From Candidatus Latescibacterota bacterium (GTDB lineage Bacteria > Latescibacterota > UBA2968 > UBA8231), in the NCBI GenBank assembly GCA_007136405.1, contig SLHA01000025.1, positions 1 through 49,717 on the forward strand: a stretch of DNA of 49,717 nt, in the 5' to 3' direction. The position numbers were made by a program, and so were the translations under genes. Below the pieces are notes generated by a model that did no database searches, was not told the origin of the DNA, and worked only from the letters and a program-made list of their open reading frames with translations. Shown here piece after piece: positions 16,613 through 24,510 of this stretch. Within the stretch, counting starts at the first letter, position 1. Each line of letters starts with the position of its first letter.

Positions 16613-18529
16613 ATGAACGCAAAGGGTTCATCCGGTCCAGGTCAACCCGCGCGACGTCGGCGACGTCCCCGGATTGCTCCTGTCGACCATATCGCAGCCG
16701 AGTCCGTCAACCAGCACCGGGCCGGTACGCATCCGGCGGAACCGCGCGGCCACCAAACCACCTGGCGCAACCGCTTGAGGCGGCTGAAACACGATCTGCT
16801 GCCAGCGTTCGGGCTCTCCCCCAGATTCCGCGCCTACCTGTTTGCCGGCAGCATACTGGCCATCCTCTCTTTCCTGTTGTTCAGCGAGTCCGTCATCCGT
16901 CAGTTACGCGACCGGGAGAAGAGCAACGTCGACCTCTATGCCAAGCTGATCTCGCTGGCACCACTGGCGGCGGACCAGCAATCGATCACCATCTTCGAGG
17001 AAATAAGCATCAATCCCAGTATCAACTTTCCGATCATCGTGACGGATTACACCGGGCGCATCATACACTGGAACAACGTCGATCTGGCTGCGCCGGAAAC
17101 GGGTGAACGTTCCGGACTCTCCCGCTGGAGATCTCTGGCTTTCTGGAGGCAATCGGCTGCCGCGGGAGCGAGTGATTCCTCCGCCGGGGTGGACAGGAGA
17201 CTGCGCCAGCTGGTACGGGAAATGGACGCCAAGAACGAACCCATCCCCTTCTATCCGGTGCCTGAAGTAAGCGGTCGCGTGTTTACGATCGGCGGTAACC
17301 TGATCATTACCGACCGGTACGACTGGCCCGTCAAATGGTATGGCCCGGATCTTCCCGCTGCCCATGACACCACTGCGGCAGCCCGGGAAACGGTCGAGCG
17401 GTTTCTCGATACCGGCCCCCATGTCGCTCCGCTGGTTTTCAAGACTCCTGTGGGCGTGCCTGGATATGTATACTTCGACAGCCGGAATCTGGTCGTGGTC
17501 GACCGCAAGAACGACGTTCTGGCCTGGCGTGGTCCTGACCTGCCACCAGCTACCGATACCACGGAGGTGGCCGTACAGGAGGTTTCCCGGCGGCTTATGG
17601 CGATCGGCGCACACACCCGTCCTTTGACCTTTGACATTCCGGCGGAGAACTTTATCCACTATGGCGACTCGCGGCTGGTGCAGCGCATGGCTCTGGCCAC
17701 GTATGTACAGATCACTGCTTTGATGCTGTTCCTTCTGGTTGCCTATGTGGGGTTCCGTAACATCAAGCGCAGCGAACAGCGTTCGATCTGGGTTGGCATG
17801 GCCAAGGAGACCGCACATCAGCTGGGTACTCCCTTATCATCGCTGTCCGGATGGCTCGAACTGTTCGACACCCGGCTCAGGGAGATCGCCGGCGCGGACG
17901 AGTCCGCACCTCATGATCTGGCCGATGTGCAGCACATGGTGCAAGAGATGCGCCGTGACATGGAACGATTGGCGAAGATCGCATCGCGTTTCAGTCAAAT
18001 CGGCTCCCAACCCGAACTGGAGATGGGCGATGTGGTGACCATCCTGCATGACATCACCGCATACTTCAGAACCCGGGGTCCACAATTCGGCCAGCACCAA
18101 ATCGACTGCCGCGTCCATGGCACTATACCACCTATCCCGCTCAATCCGGAACTGATCGGCTGGGTTTTTGAGAACTTATTCAAAAACTCCGTGGATGCCC
18201 TGCAGGGCGAACCGGGCGCCATTACGATAGATGTGAGCACCCAGACCGAGCTGGGCATGGTGCAGCTGATTTTCGCGGACAGCGGGCGTGGCATCGCTCA
18301 CGATCACATTGACAGAATCTTCGATCCGGGATTCAGCACGAAAAAACGCGGCTGGGGTCTGGGTCTGGCCTTTGCCAGACGCATCGTAGAAGACTACCAC
18401 GGGGGCAGAATATCGTTGGTTTCCAGTGATCCTGGCCAGGGCACCCGGTTCGAGGTGATGCTCCCCCTGGCCGGAGGAGACCAGGTGCCGCTCTACAGGG
18501 GAACACAGCCAGTGGTGACCGGTCTATAG
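16613..18529 (+). CDS. Membrane sensor histidine kinase paired with PorX
   Basis: The 638-residue inner-membrane kinase has an arginine-rich cytoplasmic tail, a first span around residues 74-91, an extracytoplasmic sensor region to about 358, and a second span at 359-380. The phosphoacceptor is His402 in KETAHQLGTPLSSL, and the ATPase domain shows ENLFKNSVDAL, DSGRGI and GWGLGLAFARRIVEDYHGG. No HAMP domain is evident. The sensor region contains an ungapped tandem duplication of 63 residues (221-283 and 284-346), each with GPDLP and DTT at matching positions. The PorX-type regulator begins about 30 bases downstream, so this is the likely partner and a functional counterpart of PorY, although the sensor may not be homologous to PorY. 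Confidence 0.92.
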   Translation: MNAKGSSGPGQPARRRRRPRIAPVDHIAAESVNQHRAGTHPAEPRGHQTTWRNRLRRLKHDLLPAFGLSPRFRAYLFAGSILAILSFLLFSESVIRQLRDREKSNVDLYAKLISLAPLAADQQSITIFEEISINPSINFPIIVTDYTGRIIHWNNVDLAAPETGERSGLSRWRSLAFWRQSAAAGASDSSAGVDRRLRQLVREMDAKNEPIPFYPVPEVSGRVFTIGGNLIITDRYDWPVKWYGPDLPAAHDTTAAARETVERFLDTGPHVAPLVFKTPVGVPGYVYFDSRNLVVVDRKNDVLAWRGPDLPPATDTTEVAVQEVSRRLMAIGAHTRPLTFDIPAENFIHYGDSRLVQRMALATYVQITALMLFLLVAYVGFRNIKRSEQRSIWVGMAKETAHQLGTPLSSLSGWLELFDTRLREIAGADESAPHDLADVQHMVQEMRRDMERLAKIASRFSQIGSQPELEMGDVVTILHDITAYFRTRGPQFGQHQIDCRVHGTIPPIPLNPELIGWVFENLFKNSVDALQGEPGAITIDVSTQTELGMVQLIFADSGRGIAHDHIDRIFDPGFSTKKRGWGLGLAFARRIVEDYHGGRISLVSSDPGQGTRFEVMLPLAGGDQVPLYRGTQPVVTGL

Positions 18530-18560
18530 AAAAAATGCAACTCTCGATATGAAGGGACCT

Positions 18561-20123
18561 ATGGAGCCAACCTCGCGCAAAATCCTGTGGGCGGATGACG
18601 AGATCGACATGCTCCGCCCGCACCATCTCTTTCTCAGCGAACACGGGTACGCGGTCACCCCTGTGAACAATGGCCACGATGCCATTCGCATGGTCGAGCA
18701 GCAGGCCTTCGACATCATTCTCCTGGACGAGATGATGCCCGGACTGGACGGTCTATCGACGCTGGAGAAGATCAAAACGATCAATCCCACCGTCCCGGTC
18801 ATCATGATCACCAAGAGCGAGGAAGAGCACCTGATGAACGAGGCTATCGGACGACGGATAGACGATTACCTGACCAAACCCGTCAACCCCAGCCAGATCC
18901 TCATGGCCTGCAAGAAGATCCTGGATAGCCGCCATATACGGCAGAGCCAGGCCGGGCAGACGTACGTATCCAATGCCGCCGAGATACGTGCCATGCTCTC
19001 CGGTGAGACGAACTGGAGAACGTGGATCGACATTCACCGGCAGTTGTGTGAATGGGATATCGAGATCGGTCACCTGGAAGACCAGGCCCTCAAGCAGATG
19101 GTCGGCGACCAGCGACGGGAGTGCAACCAGGAGTTCGCCCGTTTTGTCGAAAGCCAGTACCCGGTATGGGTGAGCAGCGAAGAGGAGTCGCCGCCGCTGT
19201 CGGTCGACGTCGTCTCCGAGTTCGTCGTACCCAGGCTTCAGAACCATGAACGCGTTGTATTTATCGTTGTCGACTGTCTGCGCCTGGACCACTGGATGAT
19301 GATGGAACGACTCCTGGCGGAGCTGTTCAGCATTCGTCGATCCTATCACTTTTCCATATTGCCCACTGCCACGCCCTATGCCCGCAATGCGATTTTCAGC
19401 GGTCTGTTTCCATGCGAGATTGCCGACAAATACGGCAACATATGGCAGAACGGCAACGACGACGAGGGCAGCCTGAATCGCCAGGAGCATCGGTTCCTCG
19501 ATGATCAGCTGGCTGACGAGGGAATCAGCCTGCAGGGCAGCACCCATTACATCAAGGTGCTGGATCCGGCCGAGGGCCATAACCTGGTACGGCGTATTCC
19601 CTCGCTGGTCAAGGCACCCCTGGTGGCCGTGGTCTACAATTTCCTCGACATGCTGGTACACGGCCGCTCGCACTCCGAACTGCTGCGAGAGATCGCTCCG
19701 GATGAAATGGCGTTCCGGTCGCTGGTGCAGTCCTGGTTCGCCAACTCCACCCTGATGAACGCCCTCAAACAGATCGCCCGTACCGGCGCCACTGTAGTGC
19801 TGACCACGGATCATGGCGCAGTACGCACCCATCGTGCCACCACGGTGCACGGAGACCGTAGCACCTCGACCAACCTGCGCTACAAAGTGGGACACAACCT
19901 TCGTTGCGATAACCGTGATGCCCTTCTGGTCAAGGATCCGCTGGCCTATGGGCTGCCGCGTGCCGGTCTGGGCGCCAACTTCATCTTCGCCAGGGAGGAT
20001 TTCCACCTGGTGTATCCTACCAATCAGAGCGAATACGGCCGCCAATACCGCGACAGTTTCCAACATGGCGGCATCTCCATGGAAGAGATGATCCTGCCCC
20101 TCGCACTGCTGGAGCCACGCTGA
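18561..20123 (+). CDS. porX: PorX-type response regulator with PglZ domain
   Basis: About 520 residues. An N-terminal receiver domain has the acidic pair WADDEID, the phosphoacceptor Asp56 in IILLDEMMPGLDG, ITKSEEE and the conserved lysine in YLTKPVNP. A helical linker leads to a PglZ (alkaline-phosphatase-superfamily) domain with metal and nucleophile motifs VVDCLRLDHW, TATPYARNAIFSG and TTDHGAVRTH. This is the architecture of PorX, which in Porphyromonas and Flavobacterium controls the type IX secretion system and hydrolyses nucleotide substrates. ATG 18561, behind AAGGG, is preferred over ATG 18549 because it gives the usual short leader before the receiver. No type IX secretion gene is in the window. 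The stop is directly followed by tsaE, an arrangement I recall from Bacteroidota. Confidence 0.92.
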   Translation: MEPTSRKILWADDEIDMLRPHHLFLSEHGYAVTPVNNGHDAIRMVEQQAFDIILLDEMMPGLDGLSTLEKIKTINPTVPVIMITKSEEEHLMNEAIGRRIDDYLTKPVNPSQILMACKKILDSRHIRQSQAGQTYVSNAAEIRAMLSGETNWRTWIDIHRQLCEWDIEIGHLEDQALKQMVGDQRRECNQEFARFVESQYPVWVSSEEESPPLSVDVVSEFVVPRLQNHERVVFIVVDCLRLDHWMMMERLLAELFSIRRSYHFSILPTATPYARNAIFSGLFPCEIADKYGNIWQNGNDDEGSLNRQEHRFLDDQLADEGISLQGSTHYIKVLDPAEGHNLVRRIPSLVKAPLVAVVYNFLDMLVHGRSHSELLREIAPDEMAFRSLVQSWFANSTLMNALKQIARTGATVVLTTDHGAVRTHRATTVHGDRSTSTNLRYKVGHNLRCDNRDALLVKDPLAYGLPRAGLGANFIFAREDFHLVYPTNQSEYGRQYRDSFQHGGISMEEMILPLALLEPR

Positions 20124-20124
20124 A

Positions 20125-20574
20125 ATGTCAGACCAGTACGCACTACGCAGTCACTCACCCGAAGAGACCCGCCTCGCAGGCGGGCGCCTTGCGGCTGAAC
20201 TGGAACCCGGAAGCGTCGTGTCTTTCCATGGCGACCTGGGGACGGGTAAGACGTGCATGATACAGGGTGTTTGCCAGGCCCTGCATGTCGACGACTACGT
20301 TACCAGCCCCACGTTCATCCTGATCAACGAGTACGCCGGCGCTCTGCGGGGCGCTCCGATAGACATCTATCATTTCGACCTGTATCGGCTGTTCTCTGCT
20401 GCCGAGCTTGAGGATCTTGGCGCCGAGGAGTATTTTTACGGACAGGGCATCTGCCTCATCGAATGGCCCGAGCGTGCCAGCGAGTTGCTTCCCGCCTCAT
20501 GTCTGAAAGTGGCGCTGGAACACGCCGGGCCGGAGGAACGGTTGATCACCGTGCGCCGGCCGCCCACCCAATGA
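20125..20574 (+). CDS. tsaE: tRNA threonylcarbamoyladenosine biosynthesis ATPase TsaE
   Basis: This 149-residue ATPase is needed, together with TsaB, TsaC and TsaD, for the t6A modification at position 37 of ANN-decoding tRNAs. Walker A is FHGDLGTGKTCMIQG, followed by the family blocks SPTFILINEYAG and DIYHFDLYRL, and a C-terminal EWPERASELLP. Length is normal. The ATG is one base after the porX stop, so the two are co-transcribed and probably co-translated. Confidence 0.95.
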   Translation: MSDQYALRSHSPEETRLAGGRLAAELEPGSVVSFHGDLGTGKTCMIQGVCQALHVDDYVTSPTFILINEYAGALRGAPIDIYHFDLYRLFSAAELEDLGAEEYFYGQGICLIEWPERASELLPASCLKVALEHAGPEERLITVRRPPTQ

Positions 20575-20659
20575 CCGGCTCCGTCTCCCGCGTGGCCCCG
20601 CCAACCGCACGGACCGGCGGTCCCACTTCCCGGACCCGCCGGCCGGCACGGAGTGTGTG

Positions 20660-21436
20660 ATGATCTCTCATGCGCCGTACACGGCTGTAAAGCAGCCGGT
20701 TGCACTGTGGATACTCTTCCTCGCAGGCCTGGTGCCGGCCACGCTGGCAGCCCACTCCAGAGCGGAAATGACCCACCTGATCGACTGTCCCACCGCGGGG
20801 GTAGTGCAGAAAGGCAAGTATGCGTTCAATCTGCGCCTGTTCAATGCCGGCGGCGTCTCCGGACAGCTTGACGCCGGCGCCCTCAGACGGCTGACCATCA
20901 GCGTGGCGTACGGCGGACAACGCATCCTTGGTGATCAACCCATCGACTGGTACCCCCGCCTGGAGGCCGGGGTGCGCTACCGTCTGGCCGAAGAGAGCAT
21001 CGCCTGGCCGGCGCTGGTTCTGGGATACGAGACCTGGGGCCATGGTCCGCACGACGGCCAGCACTACACCATCCAAGCCAAAGGCCTGTTCCTGAGCGCC
21101 AGCAAGAATTACCAGACGCCTCTGGGACAGTTTGGCATTCACGGCGGCATCAACCGCGCGCGCAGCACGGACACGGAGGACGGCAAGGTGTCCGGTTGGC
21201 TGGGCGCGGACAAGAGCATCAACCAGGACCTGTCCTTTCTGGCCGAAATCGATCTGGCGCGTTACAACGCCGGCCGTGAACGGTCAGGATGGGAGCATGT
21301 CGTGCTCAATGCCGGTGTGCACCTTGCCCTGGCCCCGCAGCTGACCCTGAGCGTGTTCCTGAAGGATCTGTTGACCCACCACCATGCCCAGCATGTGGAG
21401 CGTGAACTGTCCATCCGGTACACGGAGGAATTCTGA
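20660..21436 (+). CDS. Exported beta-barrel-like protein, unknown function
   Basis: The 258-residue protein has a signal peptide with core VALWILFLAGLVPATLAAHS. The mature part alternates polar and hydrophobic residues with many aromatics and glycines, for example GVRYRLAEES, ALVLGYETWG and NAGVHLALAPQLTLSVFL, as expected for outer-membrane strands. Lines such as GQFGIHGGINRA and the C-terminal ELSIRYTEEF fit a small barrel. I do not recognise a characterised family; a YjbH-like or generic OM barrel is possible. A GGAG site precedes ATG 20660. The OmpP1-like gene begins five bases after it, so both are likely made together. Confidence 0.7.
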   Translation: MISHAPYTAVKQPVALWILFLAGLVPATLAAHSRAEMTHLIDCPTAGVVQKGKYAFNLRLFNAGGVSGQLDAGALRRLTISVAYGGQRILGDQPIDWYPRLEAGVRYRLAEESIAWPALVLGYETWGHGPHDGQHYTIQAKGLFLSASKNYQTPLGQFGIHGGINRARSTDTEDGKVSGWLGADKSINQDLSFLAEIDLARYNAGRERSGWEHVVLNAGVHLALAPQLTLSVFLKDLLTHHHAQHVERELSIRYTEEF

Positions 21437-21440
21437 CACC

Positions 21441-22826
21441 ATGGGTATTCGCTTATTCTGCGCCATCGTCGTCGTCCTTGCGCTCCTGCCGCCGGCAGTC
21501 CGGGCCCAGGAAGAACGGTCCATCGGCAACTTTGCCGGTGCCGGTGTCCGGGCCATGGGAATGGGGGGAGCGTATACCGGAGTTGCGGATGATTTTACAG
21601 CCCTGTATTGGAATCCGGCCGGTCTGGCCCAGATCCGCACCAACCGCGTGTACACTTCCGTGCAGCGCGGCAGCCGGTCCAGCACGGCCGACTTTTTGGG
21701 CAAGCGGGCCAGCAGCAGCCTGGAAAATACCCGCTTCAGCGCCATGGGTGCGGTCTTTCCGTATCCCGTCTACCGCGGCAGCCTGGTGTTTGCCGCGGGT
21801 ATGATGCGCATCAAGGATTTCGACTGGAGCCTGCGGCAACAGGGGTTCGATGCGCTGGAGCGTTTGCACACGGACTTCCACTTTCAGCACCAGGGCAGCG
21901 TCATGCTGCACGGGTTGGCCGCTGCGGTGGATGTTTCTCCCTCCCTGTCGCTTGGCGCTACCGTGGGGTTCAGCCGCGGAGACAACGAGGCCACCAATGA
22001 GTGGACCTATACGGACACGGAAAACTTATACGATGTGCGCAGGCTCCTGGCGCGGGACTCGTTCGACGACAAGTACGGCACGCGTTTCCACGCCATACTG
22101 GGGGCCATGCTGCGCATGCCGCGGGACGCACCACGGTTTCGTCTGGGCGGTACCGTGGCTGCGGGAACCTCCAGAAAGATCACCTATACATTCCGCGGCC
22201 TGAGTGACCCCTACGCTTATAACCTTATCGAATTCGATGACGGTAGCAGGCTCGAGAACGTGGTCATCGAACCGGACGGCACCTTCAGGGAAGTGCGCAT
22301 GGAGTCTTTTACGGATGACTACCGGCTTTCCCTGCCCATGGAATTTACAGTCGGCGCGTCGTATGAGCCGATTTCCGGTTTGCTGCTGGCCGCCAGCGCC
22401 CACTACGCTGAATGGACCCAGGCCTCGTACAAAAGACAGGACCAGGACGACTTCCGCAGCAACCAGTTCTTCGACAAGCAGTATCGTAACGTCACCCGAT
22501 ATCACCTGGGTGCGGAATGGCGGGTACCGGTCATCGCCGCCGAATTGCGGGCCGGGTATTACTCGGATCCGCTGCCGTTCGTGGGCCCGCGCGATCCGGA
22601 ATGGTCCCCGGATCCGCAGGAAAATCCAGAGATCGACATCCAACAGGACCGGCGGTTCTTCACCGCGGGAGCTGGGCTCCTGCTGGACCAGGTGTTGCAG
22701 CTCGATGTGGCGTGGACCCGCGGCAGTTTCGAACAGATCGAAGGATACGAACCCGACGGCCGCCCACGACTCACGGAGAACCATACCATCACCCGTTTGA
22801 TCGCTTCGGTGGCATACCGGTTCTGA
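21441..22826 (+). CDS. OmpP1/FadL-type outer-membrane transport protein
   Basis: The 461-residue protein has a clear signal peptide (core LFCAIVVVLALLPPAVRAQ). The N-terminal block GAGVRAMGMGGAYTGVADD followed by ALYWNPAGLA is the hallmark of the OmpP1/FadL/TodX family, whose members form 14-stranded barrels that take up hydrophobic compounds such as long-chain fatty acids. The remainder shows barrel-like strands and ends in a phenylalanine (SVAYRF), the usual C-terminal signal for BAM-dependent insertion. The start at 21441 is set by the signal peptide; a GGAGG site lies within the end of the preceding gene. FCB bacteria commonly encode several paralogues. Confidence 0.9.
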   Translation: MGIRLFCAIVVVLALLPPAVRAQEERSIGNFAGAGVRAMGMGGAYTGVADDFTALYWNPAGLAQIRTNRVYTSVQRGSRSSTADFLGKRASSSLENTRFSAMGAVFPYPVYRGSLVFAAGMMRIKDFDWSLRQQGFDALERLHTDFHFQHQGSVMLHGLAAAVDVSPSLSLGATVGFSRGDNEATNEWTYTDTENLYDVRRLLARDSFDDKYGTRFHAILGAMLRMPRDAPRFRLGGTVAAGTSRKITYTFRGLSDPYAYNLIEFDDGSRLENVVIEPDGTFREVRMESFTDDYRLSLPMEFTVGASYEPISGLLLAASAHYAEWTQASYKRQDQDDFRSNQFFDKQYRNVTRYHLGAEWRVPVIAAELRAGYYSDPLPFVGPRDPEWSPDPQENPEIDIQQDRRFFTAGAGLLLDQVLQLDVAWTRGSFEQIEGYEPDGRPRLTENHTITRLIASVAYRF

Positions 22827-22995
22827 TGGCCTGCGGGCTACCTGCCGGCAGCCCTTGAAGTCCTCCGCACTCTCAGTATATTGCTTAGGTAGTGCCAGGT
22901 AGTATCCGTGGGAACGGATGAGGTAGGAACGAACGCGGCGTACAAGCGTCGGCTCTGTGCACTGGTTTACACCCCATGCTTCTGAGAGGGTCATC

Positions 22996-23739
22996 ATGCA
23001 GAAACGGATACGCACCGGCAGATGGTTTCGGACCACGGTCGTGGTGGCTGGCTCTCTACTGATAGGCGGTTGTTACACCGTCTTTCATGCGCCGCATAGG
23101 ACCAGCTCCGCTTCTCCCACATATGAAGCGGAAAGGTCTTCCCGGGACACGGCTCAATGGGAGGATCTGTACCGGTATCCAGGTAGTCCGGGCGGGTTGA
23201 CCGGCGGATATGGAGGAGGGTACGGCTACGGAGGGTATGGGGGCTATGGATACCCGCAGAGTCCGGGTATCGGATTCTACGGAGGCGGGTATCCTTACAC
23301 CAGCTCCGCCTATTACGGTTACGGTCCTTTTAGTTACGGGTATGATCCCTACTACTTCGGCGCTCCCGGATATTACGCGCCGCCGGGTTACCGCCTGGTA
23401 ACACAGGCTGAGCTGGCTGCCTTGGAAGCCAATATCCGTGCCTTGGAGCGGGAACGCCGGGAGAGGGAGCAGGCGGAGGCGGAGGATCCCGAGGAACGGC
23501 TGCAACGTGAACTGGAGGAAGAACGTCGCGCCAGGGAGATCTGGAACCAGCGCAACCAGCCCCAGGACCGGCCTGCGCCCACTCTGGCACCGTCCGCGGA
23601 GGCTTCCCGCACGGCACCGTCCACGTATACCGCCCCACAGAGCAGCGGCGGCGGTTCCAGTTCCGGTTCCTCCTCGTCAGGCTCATCCAGCTCGTCCGAA
23701 GAGGAAAGCTCGCCCAGGCCGCGCCGACAGCGGCGCTGA
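22996..23739 (+). CDS. Gly/Tyr-rich lipoprotein with coiled coil and serine-rich tail
   Basis: The 247-residue protein has a lipoprotein signal ending in LLIGGC, with the lipidated cysteine at residue 26. Residues 68-130 are dominated by glycine and tyrosine (GGGYGYGGYGGYGY and similar). Then comes a charged helix, likely a coiled coil (ALEANIRALERERREREQ), and a low-complexity serine/glutamate tail ending in basic residues. A hydrophilic, flexible surface or periplasmic protein is likely; no catalytic motif was found. GAGAGGG before the ATG supports the start. It is convergent with the lipoprotein at 23760-24503 and separated from it by only 20 bases. Confidence 0.75.
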   Translation: MQKRIRTGRWFRTTVVVAGSLLIGGCYTVFHAPHRTSSASPTYEAERSSRDTAQWEDLYRYPGSPGGLTGGYGGGYGYGGYGGYGYPQSPGIGFYGGGYPYTSSAYYGYGPFSYGYDPYYFGAPGYYAPPGYRLVTQAELAALEANIRALERERREREQAEAEDPEERLQRELEEERRAREIWNQRNQPQDRPAPTLAPSAEASRTAPSTYTAPQSSGGGSSSGSSSSGSSSSSEEESSPRPRRQRR

Positions 23740-23759
23740 GTCACAGAGTCAGGGTACAC

Positions 23760-24503
23760 TCACCGCCCACCCAGATCAAACGCTCGTGTCTGAGTGCTGG
23801 GCGGCGGTGTGACCTGACTCAAAAACCGTTGCACGGGGCGAGCCACAGCTGCCAGAAGCTGCTGCTCGCTTTGACTGCGTCCTCCTCCCATCTGGACGCG
23901 CACAGGGGTCCACTCTCGCTCTTGTCCCGTTTGCTGCCAAATCTTGCCGGTATGCAGATTGATCAGGCTCATGCGCAGATCCACCGCCAGATCCAATCCG
24001 GGATTTTGGGTCATGCCGCCGTATGGCCCGGGTGACACCGGTGTGGTGCGGGTCTGCAGTCGCTCCAGCTCAATCACGATAAGCGCGTCCAGCGCCAGGC
24101 TGTCGATTAGCGCTTCCCGGTAGCCCGGTGTAACCACCTGGGCGGAGTCCATCCGAACCTGTCCAACACTCCACAGGATGTCATCCTGAGACACGATGGT
24201 CACCCCCTTCAGGCCAGCCTCATCAGCCCGGGTAGCCACGGCGTGTCCCAAACGCGTGATCACATGCTCGATGTCCAGTTCTGCCAGAGGCTCGATGTCT
24301 GTGGTACAGAGCACTCCTAAACGCTTGACGTCGACCAGGATAGGCTGGACATCGGGAACCGGCTGCGAGGGGGCATTAAATCGGACGGGCTGAAACTCAC
24401 CCCGGTGACGGGCACAGCCCGAGGTTGTGGCGACCATCAGACACCCCAGCACAGACGCTATCTTGACTGTTCTTTTCAAACCGCGTATCTCCAGCCTGGG
24501 CAC
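23760..24503 (-). CDS. Lipoprotein of unknown function, third gene of an envelope operon
   Basis: Up to 247 residues with a lipoprotein signal ending in VATTSGC. The mature part has predicted alternating alpha/beta secondary structure (ILVDVKRLGVLCTTDIEP, ALDALIVIELERLQ, LRMSLINLHTGKIWQQ) reminiscent of CsgG- or PelC-like periplasmic folds, but I cannot assign a family. The listed start is GTG 24503; a TTG at 24479, behind a GGAG site, would give MKRTVKIASVLGC and looks like the better lipoprotein start. It follows the protease-barrel gene by seven bases and is probably part of the same transcript. Confidence 0.75.
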   Translation of the reverse strand: MPRLEIRGLKRTVKIASVLGCLMVATTSGCARHRGEFQPVRFNAPSQPVPDVQPILVDVKRLGVLCTTDIEPLAELDIEHVITRLGHAVATRADEAGLKGVTIVSQDDILWSVGQVRMDSAQVVTPGYREALIDSLALDALIVIELERLQTRTTPVSPGPYGGMTQNPGLDLAVDLRMSLINLHTGKIWQQTGQEREWTPVRVQMGGGRSQSEQQLLAAVARPVQRFLSQVTPPPSTQTRAFDLGGR

Positions 24504-24510
24504 GATGATG

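Noticed and set aside
18753-20066. 437-codon minus-strand open frame
   Set aside because: Entirely antisense to porX, whose receiver and PglZ motifs are intact.
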